A stretch of 64,000 bases of DNA from Microplitis mediator (taxonomy: Eukaryota > Arthropoda > Insecta > Hymenoptera > Braconidae), in contig NC_079969.1 of NCBI RefSeq assembly GCF_029852145.1, positions 6,572,001-6,636,000 of the forward strand. The letters are read 5' to 3'. The translations under genes and the position numbers were made by a program. The notes under the pieces are model-generated. The model ran no database searches, had not been told where the DNA came from, and worked only from the letters and a program-made list of their open reading frames with translations. Below, one piece after another: positions 53,901-63,174 of this stretch. How positions within the stretch are numbered: position 1 is the stretch's first letter; each line of letters begins with the position of its first letter.

Positions 53901-55636
53901 GCATTCTGAGTTTTTATCCATAAAATTTGTAAAAGTAGGGGTATGTCACCCACGTTAATCAAATTTCGAGGTAGAAGGGATGCACTAGTGCTTTAAAAAA
54001 AAATTAAGCACTGCTCTCTTAATTTGAATCAGTGGAATTCCACTGGTTTGCCGGTGAAACCTCACTGATTTACTAGTAAAACTCACTGATTCGACCAGTG
54101 GTCTTGGCGGCCATTTAATCCCACTGGTTACTCAGTGAACTTCACTGGTAAACTCAGTGAATTTTAATGGCGGACGTACTCACTGATTTAACAGTGAGAA
54201 TTTCCACTGATTCATCATTGAGTTTCACTGATTCAACAGTAAGCTGATATAATTTTCATTATAACCCAACTTATACATATAGGGTATGATTATTTACCCA
54301 AAATAAATAAATTAAAAATATATTTACGCGAATTTACTCTATTAAACTCCTATTACATCAACTGTATTAAAATTATTCAAAGTAATGTGTAAGAAGGAAA
54401 CTGCACTTCGAGCTTTCTTCGAAATTTTACAAATATAATGGTCGATTAAATTATAAAAATTATCAAGGCTCGGAGGATAGCTTAAATTAAAAACATAATA
54501 TAATTTATGTAAAATAGAAAATGCAATAATAGGGCCACAATTTGGCTTGAAATCTATTAATTAATTCAATTGTCATTAACAAACAAACATCAGGTTATGT
54601 ATAACTTGGTGTAACTAATAACTAATCATAGGTCGCTGTTGACAACGGACACTCGAGGTACTTAAATTTCACACTGGTTTGAATCAGTGAACCCAATACT
54701 CACTGGTTTACCAGTGCGCAACTTTTAATCTCACTGATTCATCAGTGATTTTTTTACTTACTGAATGAACCAGTAGATTTCTCACTGATTTAAATTTTTA
54801 TAGAACGCATCCGACCAATCAGAAATGATCAGTGTTTAATGAAAAAGTTTATGAGTCCGAAATTAGGCATTTATTTTTAGCAAAAATATCAGATTTAAAA
54901 GCCGCATTAATTATTAAACAATAAAAATAATTAATTTGAACACTACGTTTGTCTATAGCATTAATTTACTACTGCTAAATATTAAAATAAAATTGATTAT
55001 AAAAAAAATAACTATTTTTATTTTATAGCAACTAATTGAGTCAACTATTAAATTTTTTTTTTAATTATTTTCACCAGCACTGCGAATCATTTTGCAAAAG
55101 CTCGTATGTGTATGTGTATTGTTAAGCTTTTATACTAATTAAAATTATTAAATGTGAAAAAAAAAAGAAAAAAAATTTTAAAAAACTAAAGCGATTATAA
55201 AAATAAATGAACTAAAATAATTTTTTCAATAACTAAATTACCTCGTATTATTCCATTTTTTTTTCTTGTATAAATTGAAGATACTGAGTAAGGTTTTACA
55301 AGTCCACGTTCCACTAGGGAATCGTTTGGTATTCCTATATTTAAAATTTATGTTTTATAAACTTAAATAATAATTTATAAATTAAAACCATTAACAAAAA
55401 AAAAAGTTAAAGAAAATTTAATGGATAATTATGACTGGATAAAAAAAATTTAATTTTTTTGCTACTCTATGGACTATAACTGATTTCTACATGGATTAAA
55501 AAAGTGATTTTATATTAAAAAAAAATTAAAATAAATAATAATAAATAAATTATGTATTGTGATGTAATATGTAGTGATTATGTAACTAAAGTTAATGATT
55601 ATTATTATTATTATTTGATAATTAATTACCTCTCAT
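39382..55636 (-). CDS. Mgat2: Alpha-1,6-mannosyl-glycoprotein 2-beta-GlcNAc-transferase (GnT-II)
   Basis: Golgi enzyme adding the second antenna GlcNAc to the alpha-1,6 mannose arm, the step that commits N-glycans to complex type. Coding exons on the minus strand: 55636-55630, 55334-55242, 53080-52897, 52526-52101, 49409-49100, 41281-41031, 39610-39382. All phases fit, giving 499 aa. Layout: cytosolic tail, one membrane anchor (about 51-70), stem, then the catalytic domain with QVHSRLTYLRHLI, IFSHDVWN, HYREAKFTQTKHHWWWK, the metal-site FLEEDHY (EED 292-294), CSYDDYNWDWSLQY and the C-terminal GIHHKK...NGGWGDLRDHQLC. Exons 3-7 are certain from family similarity. Exons 1-2 are inferred from splice sites and open phase and give a longer tail than in mammals; the start codon is therefore uncertain. 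Introns carry many elements; the largest (41282-49099) is 7.8 kb. Confidence 0.92.
39686..40322 (-). mobile_element. MITE family B, reverse copy in Mgat2 intron
   Basis: Starts GACGTAGATAAGCAACGTGT and ends GAATGCTTATCTATGTCC. It is 637 bp, slightly shortened relative to 42546-43245. It lies in the last Mgat2 intron, just upstream of the final exon. Confidence 0.8.
40430..40650. mobile_element. Foldback with GAAACGTTTTTCGC arms
   Basis: GTATCTGAAGATCGAAACGT at the left is mirrored by ACGTTTCGATTTTCAGGTAC at the right; arms are about 38 bp. The less AT-rich core has CGGAGGTCTGGGATGGCC. Non-coding. It lies in the last Mgat2 intron. Confidence 0.65.
40735..41000. repeat. Foldback of AAGTTGGCGACAA modules
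   Basis: At least eight copies of AAGTTG(G/C)(C/T)G(A/T)CAA in both orientations (CCAACTTTCT, GACGACAAGTT), bracketed by CTGATCAGAAAGTT and GGCTATCAGAG. It ends only 30 bases from the exon 6 splice donor at 41031. Confidence 0.65.
41890..41945. repeat. TA dinucleotide microsatellite
   Basis: Uninterrupted TA run of about 50 bases inside the large Mgat2 intron. Confidence 0.85.
42546..43245 (+). mobile_element. MITE family B, best-preserved copy
   Basis: 700 bp with matching ends GACGTAGATGAGCAATAACA and mirror GTTATTGCTAATCTACGTC. The interior holds TTGACACTGTACTGCTAAAA and GACTTGACTCGGTTTT blocks found in all copies. It has no transposase. Use it as the reference copy for the family. Confidence 0.85.
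43352..43527. mobile_element. MITE family D, diverged copy
   Basis: TACATAGAAAAAAAG at the left and TTTTTTCTGTGTA at the right, with interior CTTAGCGC and AAAAATTTTC modules like 26858-27080. Confidence 0.55.
43624..43860. mobile_element. Dispersed element family H, copy 1
   Basis: Shares CCA(A/G)TTTTGGACACTT, TGTAAAAGAC(G/C)CAATG, ATTAAACGTC(A/C)AAAAATGGA and CAGTGGCCACAAA with 59496-59704, in the same order. The ends are partly inverted (TTTTTGGCCACTTT / AGTGGCCACAAA). Confidence 0.6.
44078..44254 (+). CDS. Small open frame, unrecognised
   Basis: 58 codons from ATG (AAATGG context) to TGA, beginning MADKFNCAVQVLFTF and continuing KAQMKKINELKKDH. The composition is more like a protein than the poly-Lys/Phe frames typical of this region. 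No family is recognised. It could be a processed pseudogene, a nested gene in the Mgat2 intron or chance. Confidence 0.25.
   Translation: MADKFNCAVQVLFTFKAQMKKINELKKDHSNMLTSIASIDVGLGKNSIISTKISFKNK
44258..44596 (-). CDS. Hypothetical frame with polyglutamine tract
   Basis: A minus-strand frame of 112 codons starting MPQYLSVNGALQKELLRGL, with an Asn/His-rich stretch and an eight-Gln tract encoded by mixed CAA/CAG codons (plus-strand 44446-44469). Codon use in the first 35 residues is more balanced than in surrounding DNA. It does not fit the Mgat2 reading (exons 5 and 6 join directly in phase). It may be an exon of another gene nested in the intron. It ends four bases from the convergent frame at 44078-44254. 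Confidence 0.3.
   Translation of the reverse strand: MPQYLSVNGALQKELLRGLDRHDNVVNHQNHNSDHPDINKNNNQQQQQQQQKGIKKSIQEGQQIYLNNKATSTWSFQLLPTLYSHYQKVSINYEDISFNCLFINITIVNNFY
44644..45277. mobile_element. MITE with TTAA(A/G)GTGTC(T/C)GTTGTTTT termini
   Basis: 634 bp. TTAAAGTGTCTGTTGTTTTG at the left is mirrored by AAAACAACGGACACCTTAA at the right. Arms of about 70 bp include CCCGCCAAAAAT. The ends carry TTAA, which could be part of the target. Confidence 0.75.
45290..45660. repeat. Family I repeat, copy 2 (inverted relative to 21335)
   Basis: AATTATTCG-rich. It contains ATTTGAAAGCTGATCAGAAT, the reverse complement of the diagnostic block at 21440-21470. Confidence 0.5.
45661..47618. other. Mgat2 intron 5, nothing identified
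   Basis: AT-rich sequence with no coding frame or paired repeat that I can support. The frame at 46490-46684 reads through low-complexity DNA. Confidence 0.4.
47619..48416. mobile_element. Outer MITE with CACTGAAAAAAA ends, interrupted
   Basis: CACTGAAAAAAAGATTTATT at the left and AATATTTATTTTTTTTCAGTG at the right. AAATATAT and ACAAATAAAT words lie on both sides. Family C (47847-48232) is nested inside, leaving about 412 bp of host element. Confidence 0.7.
47847..48232 (-). mobile_element. MITE family C, empty copy nested in another MITE
   Basis: 386 bp, CCCTGATTAAACAACTGAAT to TTTAATCAGGG. It is the inverse of 26652-27262 without the family D insertion and gives the empty-site reference ATTAATCAGAATTAAAC (on its own minus strand). 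Confidence 0.85.
48417..48712. repeat. Decayed family A-related sequence
   Basis: Words CCCATTTTACCTC, CAATTTACCCCGTC and CACTTTGCCCCAC are spaced like the CCATTTTGCCCCA words inside 49810-50545. No clear ends. A similar relic is at 57890-57910 (AGGGGCAAAACGGGC). Confidence 0.45.
48715..48942 (-). other. Possible coding fragment, unassigned
   Basis: A minus-strand frame with an acidic stretch, LELDDDVDDETIYNI, then FEELTENPRLLLCM. Not recognised and not part of Mgat2, since exon 5 follows it at 49100-49409. It could be a relic of an old insertion. Confidence 0.2.
49463..50901. mobile_element. MITE family J, occupied copy
   Basis: Termini CCCGCATGAAAATA and TATTTTCATGCGGG. Without the insertion at 49810-50545 it is about 702 bp and nearly identical to 16527-17230. 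It lies in Mgat2 intron 4. Confidence 0.85.
49810..50545 (+). mobile_element. MITE family A, complete copy nested in family J
   Basis: About 736 bp, GGGGAGGGTGGGGCAGAGCG at the left and TTCTGCCCCACCCTCCC at the right. It is flanked by ATA/TA and sits at the point where the family J copy at 16870 reads TTACATATATGGGG uninterrupted. The interior has a second GGGGCAGAGCGGCCCCC block at 49950 and two GTCATGCGTAGGG / GTTATGCGTAGGG blocks. The long open frame here is not a gene. Confidence 0.85.
51180..51970 (-). repeat. Hairpin-unit array 4 (four units, reverse)
   Basis: Hairpins near 51235-51285, 51425-51480, 51620-51675 and 51825-51880, about 195 bp apart. It is the longest array in the window. 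Each unit has AAATATCTCTG(T/G)(A/T)AATATTG, the TTTTTTGTAG...CTACAAAAAA stem-loop, GAGATA(C/T)TT and AGTTTAAAAT blocks. It lies in Mgat2 intron 4. Confidence 0.8.
52630..52863 (+). repeat. Twin-hairpin element family E, inverted full copy
   Basis: Starts AATAGTATATTACACACCGA. Its first long hairpin closes on GGCCGAGGCGAAGCCGAGG and a second hairpin contains GGCGGGAAGCGGCAACTT and its partner. It fills most of the 370 bp intron between Mgat2 exons 4 and 3, with exon edges about 34 and 104 bases away. Confidence 0.8.
53126..53549. mobile_element. Outer palindromic MITE, TACCC(G/A)TA ends
   Basis: TACCCGTAAGAAAAGAGTAT at the left is mirrored by ATATACTTTTTCCGTATGGGTA at the right, with imperfect matches. 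TTGCCC / GGGGCAAA and ATATATACC words pair inside. It is interrupted by the element at 53154-53453. Confidence 0.65.
53154..53453. mobile_element. Nested MITE with ~55 bp arms (ACACGGAAAG)
   Basis: TACACGGAAAGGAATTTTCT at the left and AGAAAATTTCTTTCCGTGTA at the right. The arms continue through AAAAATTACC and CACTGTAATCGTGGGA. The core has TAGACTTC / GTAGACTACGG. 300 bp, non-coding. Confidence 0.8.
54004..54800. repeat. Two clusters of CACTGATT(C/T)A modules
   Basis: 54030-54245 and 54665-54800 are packed with TCACTGATTTAACAGTGA-like words in both orientations (ACTGGTTTGCC, ACCAGTGG, TCAGTGAAC). Between them, 54250-54660 is AT-rich with no modules. The two clusters could be the ends of one foldback element. 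Confidence 0.6.
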
Positions 55637-55734
55637 ACTGGCATTTCTGATTATGATTTCTGTAACAAAAAAAAATTTTTTTTCTGAGTACTTAAATTAA
55701 ATATAACATATGGGATTGGTCTCGAATACTTCAA

Positions 55735-56300
55735 GTAATTTTAAACTCAAAATATCTTATTAGCTATTCAATATTTTGAAAAAGTACAAAGGGGCCTTTT
55801 TTGTAGAAAATTTAAAGGGCTACAAAAAAGGTATCTTGTATTTTTTTATTAAACGCAATATTTTTAAAGATATTTGTAAAAAACAAATTATGCTCCGGCA
55901 ATTTCTAATTCCGAATTTCTATATCTAACTGTCAGAATTTTAAACTCAAAATATCTCAATAGGTATTAAGTTTTTCAAAAAAATATAAGATATCTTTTTT
56001 GTAGAGAATTTAACGAGCTACAAAAAAGGTTTCTTATAATTTTTTTAAAAACTCAATATTTATGGAGATATTTGTAGAAAACCAATCACATCCATGTAAT
56101 TCTAACTCCGAATTTCTATATCTAACTGTCAGAATTTTAAACTCAAAATATCTCAATAGTTATTAAGTTTTTAAAAAAAATATAAGATACCTTTTTTGTG
56201 GAGAATTTAAAGAGCTGCAAAAAAAGGTTCTTGTAATTTTTCGAATAACTCAATATTTACATAGATATCCACAAAAAACCAATCACACTTTATGATTGAT
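55735..56300 (+). repeat. Hairpin-unit array 5 (three units)
   Basis: Forward units with hairpins near 55790-55840, 55985-56035 and 56180-56235. Unit landmarks are CTCCGAATTTCTATATCTAA, CTGTCAGAATTTTAAACTC, TTTTTTGTAGAGAATTTAA and AACCAATCACA. It lies just upstream of the first inferred Mgat2 exon. Confidence 0.8.
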
Positions 56301-57455
56301 AACTTCGAAATTTCTGATGGAAAATTTTAAATTTTATTTATTAAAATATGTATAGTTTTTGAAAAATTCAATTTTTGTATCGATTCTATATCATATATTT
56401 AATCTTCAATAATGCATCACAAGATCAGTTAAAAATTAAAAAAATAACAACATCATAGTCCAGCGTTATTATGACATCGTAGCTTAAAAAAAAATAATTT
56501 CTTCATCTAGTTTAATTACTATGCTACTAAACGAGCAAAATTCTACTTGCATGTTGACACACCACTAGCCTTAGGCTACTTTACCACAGGTGTCTCCCCC
56601 TCTTCGTCATTTCTTCCTCATACATATAAATTTTTACAAGAAACTCGTAATTTTGAAAATTAATTAGCTTGCTAAAGTACACTTTTAAACATAGAAAACG
56701 CCATGAGTGAATAATTTATAAGCATGTGTGTGAATATATAGAGGCGGTTGTCATCTATTTTAAATTTATAATTATCAGTCATATGGTTAGAGATAAATGG
56801 CGGTATCAAATATATATTCATAATGTATATATGTATATATGTATATATGTCGTCACATCCAGACATATGATAATGTGTATCAAAAAAATAAACATTGTTT
56901 AATTTCATTTCGTGTCAATGCTTTTAACAAATTAAATAAATTGATTGAATAAATGATTTACTTTTAAATTCTAAATTTAAATTTTCATGATACGAATTAT
57001 TGATAACAAGGTTATGAAATAAATTAATATAAAAATTATATAAAATATCTAATTTTGTGTATAAATATCTAAATATCTGGGAAAAGGTAAATTATAAAAT
57101 TGCAAGTGAATAAGAATAAATATTTTGCGAATCGATACTCGAATACGTAGACTGGGATAATGAATGAAAAAATAATAGGCAATAGACAGCGAGGATTTCA
57201 TTGAATGATATCGTCGTCATTGAAATGAGTCAAGTCTACTTGAATCTGCCGCCGATAATTATCTCATTCATTCAATTATAAATGTATAATCACTTTACAA
57301 TAGAGAGCCTTTCAGGTATTTTCGAACTAGAATTACCTCGGACTTATTTTTGAATTAATAAAGAAGAAATTATTTAATGATGGCTTTGTGATATACAGAG
57401 CCAGGATTTTTACTTTGATTTAAAAATAACAATTAATAATTAATGTTGCCAAATT
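56301..57455. other. Upstream of Mgat2, nothing certain
   Basis: AT-rich. Short less AT-rich patches at 56560-56620 and 57170-57260 (CTGCCGCCGATAATT) could hold Mgat2 leader exons or a promoter, but no TATA box, initiator or splice pair is convincing. A TATATGTA microsatellite lies at 56815-56850. Confidence 0.3.
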
Positions 57456-57774
57456 TTTGATATTACGGCGGAAATATTGGTCGTATAAAAAAATGTTTTA
57501 AATAAAAGTTGTTTAAAATTTAATTTTATAAAAAAAATGTCTCTTACAATTTTTTTGTAGAACTAATTAGAAAGCCGTAATTTTAAAATTAAGATTTCCA
57601 TAATTATCAAAAATTTGAATCATTCATTATGAGTCTTAATTTTGTAATTACGGTAAAAATATGGGTCGTATAAAAAAATTATAAGAGACATTTTTTTTGT
57701 AAAATTAAATTTCCTATAACTTTTGTTTCAAAACTTTTTTTATAAGACCGATATTTTCGCCGTAATATCAAATA
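57456..57774. repeat. Foldback with GATATTACGGCG arms
   Basis: TTTGATATTACGGCGGAAAT at the left is mirrored by ATTTTCGCCGTAATATCAAA at the right. Pairing continues through GTCGTATAAAAAAA and CCGTAATTTTAAAATTAAG. About 319 bp. Confidence 0.65.
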
Positions 57775-59495
57775 TATGAACCATTCATTTCAAAATTCAG
57801 GCAAAAATCTTGTCCCTAGTGATATATTATGAATATATATATTTATGAGCGTAGTTAATATACTTTTGATTTTTTTTCAATACGACAATGCGGTAGGGGC
57901 AAAACGGGCATCGTAAAATTTGAAATTATATCGGGAAAAAATTATTAATAATTTTTTTAAAACCAAAATCAGCTCTGGAAATTTCGATTAAAATAATTAA
58001 ATTGGCTTCGATAATTAATTCAATATCAATAAGATTTTAAGTTGTTTCAGGTGTTCTCATATTTGTCATACATTTTCAATATTTTTTTCAATAACAGATT
58101 CACGTCCTTATCAATCAAATTTTTAATATTTTAGAAAAAAATTTAAAAATAATTTTCAAACTGATCAATTTTTTTTTTTCAATTTCTGAAGAAATTATAA
58201 AAAGAATTCTTATTAAAAACATATTTTCCGTTTATTTCTCTGACGAAAAAATAAAAAATAATTTATTCCATCAATACTGACCTACTTTCTGTTAATAGCA
58301 AAGCTTTTGCTTAAAAAATTCATTTGTCATTTCTTATCTCAATTACTTAAAGTAAAAATGTCCGTAAAAAAAATACGATAATGCTTCAAGTAACCTATTA
58401 ATTTTCAAATTAAAAGCTGTAATTATACTAATCCCATTAAAAAGATGACAGAAAATTTAAAAAATTAATTCGAATATTGAGCTAGTGCAGAAGGCAGTTG
58501 ATAAAATCAACAAGTACTCAAATTAAGATAACTCTGACATTAAATGTATATAAAAATAAGTATCAATCCAACGAATGGCAGAACTATAAAACTTATCGAA
58601 ATTCTCAAGACAATCTCTTACTCACTCCAACCTCTTGAAGTACTTTAATTATTTTTCATTAACACAAAACACTTAGCCGTTTATTTATTTTAACAAAGAC
58701 AGTGTCTGTACTGGATAAATAAATTTTTTTTAAAATGAAAAAAAAATTTTTTTCAATCTCTTCGAGGTTTTGAAACAAACAAATGACTATTGTTAAATTT
58801 AATTGGATATATACAACCGTTTCGTAAAAAAAATATATATGACAATTAAAAAAAAAAAAAAACCATGAAATTATTTTATCTTCAATAATAATAAAATTCA
58901 TGCAAATGCATAAAATAATCAAAGCGTAAAAAAATAATCTATGCTCTGTGTACCTGAAATGATAATTAAAAAAAAATGAAGAAATAAATAAGAGTTCAAG
59001 GTATACGTGAGATGAAAATGGAAATGAAAATAATAGACAACGGAAAAAATAATAACAAAAGATAAAAATATACGTATATATTTTCAGGTGACCCCAAAAA
59101 AACCAACAATTTTTTTTTCAAGTCTCATAAAAAATTTGTTGGTTTAAAATGTTTTTAAAATTATCTCCAAAAATAAGTTTGATGAAATATTTTTGAGAGC
59201 ACCCGAGGCGAAATTTGAATCGTAGATTGAACGTATAGTAGATGGAGAAACCGTAAATTCAACCGTGAAAGACGTAAGTAGTCGTAGAAACGTATTACAG
59301 ACGTAGTTGACGTACGAAAACGTAAATAAGACTTGCGTAATCGTGGACAAAACTTTTCAAAACTTGCTATAAAAAAATTAAACTATATTAAAAACATATT
59401 TCACATACGAAAAAAATTTATATCCGGGCCAATCTGCATATGAACGACATGTACAAAAATATATGCCTCATATATGCAGATTGGCCAGGATATAG
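57775..59495. other. AT-rich region, nothing identified
   Basis: One family A-like relic near 57890, and a cluster of CGTA words (AAACGTA, GACGTA) on both strands at 59220-59345. The minus-strand frames at 58659-58922 and 59144-59350 read low-complexity DNA. Confidence 0.35.
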
Positions 59496-59704
59496 GGTAG
59501 AGTTTAGGGCCAGTTTTGGACACTTAAAAAATTCAAATAAAATAATCTGTAAAAGACCCAATGATACAATCAATTTTTTAAATATATCTAAAGATACTTC
59601 TATCCCACTATTAAAATGAAATTTTATTTTCCACTTTTTCATTAATTAAAATAAGGGATTAAACGTCCAAAAATGGAGCAGTGGCCACAAAAGGTACCTA
59701 TGCC
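59496..59704. mobile_element. Dispersed element family H, copy 2
   Basis: Same block order as 43624-43860, ending CAGTGGCCACAAAAGGTACC. Conserved over about 200 bp with many point differences. Confidence 0.6.
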
Positions 59705-60068
59705 TTATATTTTTTCATATAGGTTCATTGTCAGAAAAACATGTCTAGCAGCCAGAAGACGAGAAATAAAAAATTTATCTTTTGGGTCTTATAGACTACC
59801 TAGTAGCTTGGAGTACCGATTTATATACTTTTTTTTTTTTTAAATTAATTTTTAAGTATTTTTGGTTATTCAAATCTTGCCCAGTTTCATTGTTTATGAC
59901 AGTCCAGTATATTTTCGATTATGCAAAAGTTATATTTTTGGAATGATAATAATCGAGTTTTAAAAATATACGAAAATGAATTCAAAGTATTCGTTACATT
60001 TTATGAGTTAGTATTCAAAATTTTCGAACGACTTTTAAAAATCTATATTTTGAACTAAAATATTTGTT

Positions 60069-60352
60069 GTTACGGTGACACGACCGATGATCCGAGGACA
60101 ATTGATCCGCGACAATTAATCCGCGACAATTGATCCTTGCGACGATTGATCCGTCGGAAAAATGCGTGTAACATGAAAAATTACGCCCTTTTTTCACTAA
60201 TTTGTGTGTGAGTATATTTTTTATGTTACACGCACACAAAATTAGTGAAAAAAGGGCGTAATTTTTCATGTTACAGGCATTTTATCGACGGATCAATCGT
60301 CGCAAGGATCAATTGTCGCGGATCAATTGTCCTCGGATCATTTGTTACGTAA
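60069..60352. repeat. Near-perfect giant palindrome with GATCCGCGACAATT modules
   Basis: Arms of about 120 bp (60087-60205 and 60225-60341) pair almost perfectly. They contain ATGATCCGAGGACAATTGAT, CCTTGCGACGATTGATCCGT and GAAAAATTACGCCCTTTTTT. The left arm has one extra 14-base module (AATTAATCCGCGAC). Only a few bases lie unpaired at the centre. GTTACG borders both ends. No coding frame of its own. Confidence 0.85.
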
Positions 60353-60380
60353 CCATTTATTACGGTATTGATTTTGCACA

Positions 60381-60690
60381 TGGAGAAAAATGGGCTTAAG
60401 AAATCTACTAATTTTTAGTATGCTGTCGACTAAACTTGAGACAGGAAGTTGAGTCGTCAAAAAATTATTATGTTGCACTATAATTATTATTGTGAGGCCC
60501 TAAAAATTTTTTATTTTTTACTATATTTCCTAATTTAGACAAATCATATTCATTACAATTTATCGATAAGTTTTAAGTGTATAATATTTTTTGTAGTGTA
60601 GCATAATAATTTTTTGGCAACTCAACTTCCTGTCTCAAGTTTGGCCGACAGCTTAATAAAAAATCTTTCTTAAGGCCATTTTTCTCCGTA
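60381..60690. mobile_element. MITE with ~100 bp arms (GGAGAAAAATGG)
   Basis: TGGAGAAAAATGGGCTTAAG at the left is mirrored by CTTAAGGCCATTTTTCTCCGTA at the right. The arms continue through AAACTTGAGACAGGAAGTTG and CAAAAAATTATTATG. It starts 29 bases after the giant palindrome. Confidence 0.8.
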
Positions 60691-61285
60691 CATATAAAAG
60701 TATTTTTGTCGCTAGAAATAGGAAATTTTAGAAGAAAATAATTCAAATTTCAAACATTTTTGAATTTCTTGAGTGACCCCTTAAAAATTGTTTATCAAGC
60801 TGGTTTTTGGAGGGTTTTTAAAATATGTTCTACCAAACAACTTTCATATGAGACAAAAAAAAAACTATTGTTAGTTTTTTGGTTCACCATAATATATATT
60901 GAAGTGTTTTTCAATTGATATTTAATTTTTATTTTTAATTCCGAGTGTCAACAAAAAATAATTACAAACTTTTTTTTTATTAGTAATCAACTCCAACAAA
61001 GATTTTTTTATACTTGATCGATACTGCAAAGTATGAAAACAAAGAGAAAAGTGATAGAATGTTGTTTGTATGAAAATACTTGAAAATAAAACAACTACTA
61101 TCTGGTCAAAGTATTGACCTTAAATTTAAAACATGAATAACTTGTGTTTAAAAAAATCTCATTAAAACATAAAATATATAGATCAGTAGATTGAAGTCTC
61201 TTCTACTCCTATCCAAAATTTCATAAGCCAAAAAAATTTTTTTCTCGAAATATAAACAATTGAAGATAGAAAAAATGTGGTTTTT

Positions 61286-61500
61286 AGACGATCCTGAAGT
61301 TAGCAGACAATTAAAAATTTTTGGATTTTTTTTTCACCAAATCAATTCCAAAAAAAAAAAAAATAAAAAAATGCACATGTAGAAAATAAAAAAATCTACA
61401 AGTGCAATTTTTCAAAATATTTTTTTTTTTTATAATTTATCATTTTTTTTAAATTCCAAAAATTATTTGACGTTTGCTAACTTCAGTATCATCTTTGATT
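61286..61500. repeat. Foldback with GATCCTGAAGTTAGCAGAC arms
   Basis: GATCCTGAAGTTAGCAGACA at 61290 is mirrored by GTTTGCTAACTTCAGTATC at 61475. The interior has A/T tracts and ATGCACATGTAGAAAAT / CTACAAGTGCA. Related to 15150-15250. Confidence 0.65.
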
Positions 61501-62800
61501 GCTAATAACTTTGTAAATAATTTTTCTGTTGCTACGCTGATTTTTTCGGTGTATAGTAGACCCTTACCGAATAGAATTCACGAAAAAAAAATGTTTTTTT
61601 TTCATAAATTATTGGAATAATTCATAATTTATTGTTACAGACTATCTCGGGATCTAATTAAGATACGAATTTGATTCAAATTTTTATTTACACAGAAAAC
61701 GATATTGACTATTTTACGCGAGCGATGACTGAGATTGAAGCTTTTAAAGGTAGGGTAAATTATCCAATAGTCAGCCCTCTATATACAATTTTTTTTGCCA
61801 ATAAAAAAACATGGTTTAGATCTATCGGGATCTGAATCTGGTAAAAAATATTTATACACAAAAATTTGTTCTAGTAATTTAGTATTAATGTCATAGCAAA
61901 ATTAAATGAAATAATTTTTTACTATGTATTGAATAATAAATAAATAAATTCATAAGTATTTTACATATATAAGTGCATATATTTATCATAATAATAATAT
62001 ATTATAAATATTGCACATAATTCACACTTAACAACTCAAGAACTCAGATATTTATACTTCTGTCAAAAGTTTTATTGTTAATATTTATTATTTATTTTCT
62101 CAATTTATTATCGCGAAATATATGACAGCAATGATATATAATAAATATTAAATTTAAACCGTTCATTTGGAACAAAAAAATTTTCATTATAATAATTAAC
62201 TTTTACATATATACATATATTAAATATTTCGTCATATTCTCATATTATCGTAGTTAATAAATAAATAAATAAAAAATGAATACCAATTTAAAAATTTATA
62301 TATAAGCCTCCAATGATCCATTTTTTTTCAAATTTTCACTTTCACATTTCAAATAAAAAGTAAAAGATTTTTATTATTTCATTTAAATTTATTCAAAAAA
62401 TGTTTTATCCTCATAATTGCAGAAGTCAACAACACTCTCAATATAAATATAAATATCACTTAAATCAATCAATGAAATAAACAGTAAAACTATCACGTGT
62501 TATCAAGGTCACCGAATAATTATTAAACTAATAAACTATTGATCACAATAAATTATTCTTCGACACTCGCAACAAATTGAATGCAAATGTTAAAAAATTT
62601 AGAAAAATTAAAATGTAGACTAAAAAAAAAAGTATTTATATTTAAACTCGTTGAATTATTGATGAATAAAATTGTTTAAGATTTGAAAAAAAGGTGAAAG
62701 CACTGACGTAATTATTTGTGTCTTTTTAAATGGAATGTTTGATGTACCAAGGCCTTTATTATGTATTAAAACTATATACATGAGTATGTATGTCGAAATA
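61501..62800. other. AT-rich region, nothing identified
   Basis: No frame, RNA gene or paired repeat was recognised on either strand. Confidence 0.4.
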
Positions 62801-62804
62801 AAAT

Positions 62805-62900
62805 ATATATAAAAAAGTAACGATGTTAACTCCCTCCCGGACTGTTTTATACTGAATCACGGCTGACGGCTCCTACCAGACTTAAACTCAACTTGACTTG
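62805..62900. promoter_or_regulatory. Promoter-like patch, orientation ambiguous
   Basis: A short less AT-rich island (CTCCCTCCCGGACTG, CGGCTGACGGCTCCTACC) lies between TATATAAAAAA at 62806 (plus strand) and TTTTATA at 62845-62851, which reads TATAAAA on the minus strand. It could be a distant Mgat2 start on the minus strand or the start of a gene beyond the window on the plus strand. Neither can be shown. Confidence 0.25.
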
Positions 62901-63174
62901 CAATAGCAGTAGTTCAAGTATTGAATAATAAAATTTAAAAAATAAAATAACAAATAAATTTGGAGTAGTGGGAGAATTTACGAGACTTATTCATATATAA
63001 ATATGTGTAAGTAAATGAGAGTAATTGTTTGATAGTAGGATATATATATAAATATATATATGTATATATGTAGTGACATTAATAAATTACGTATTACAAC
63101 ACGTGTTTTCAAGAACGAAATAATATTTATTATTTAAATAAAACTTCGGATAAAATAAATATAGACTGCTGTTC

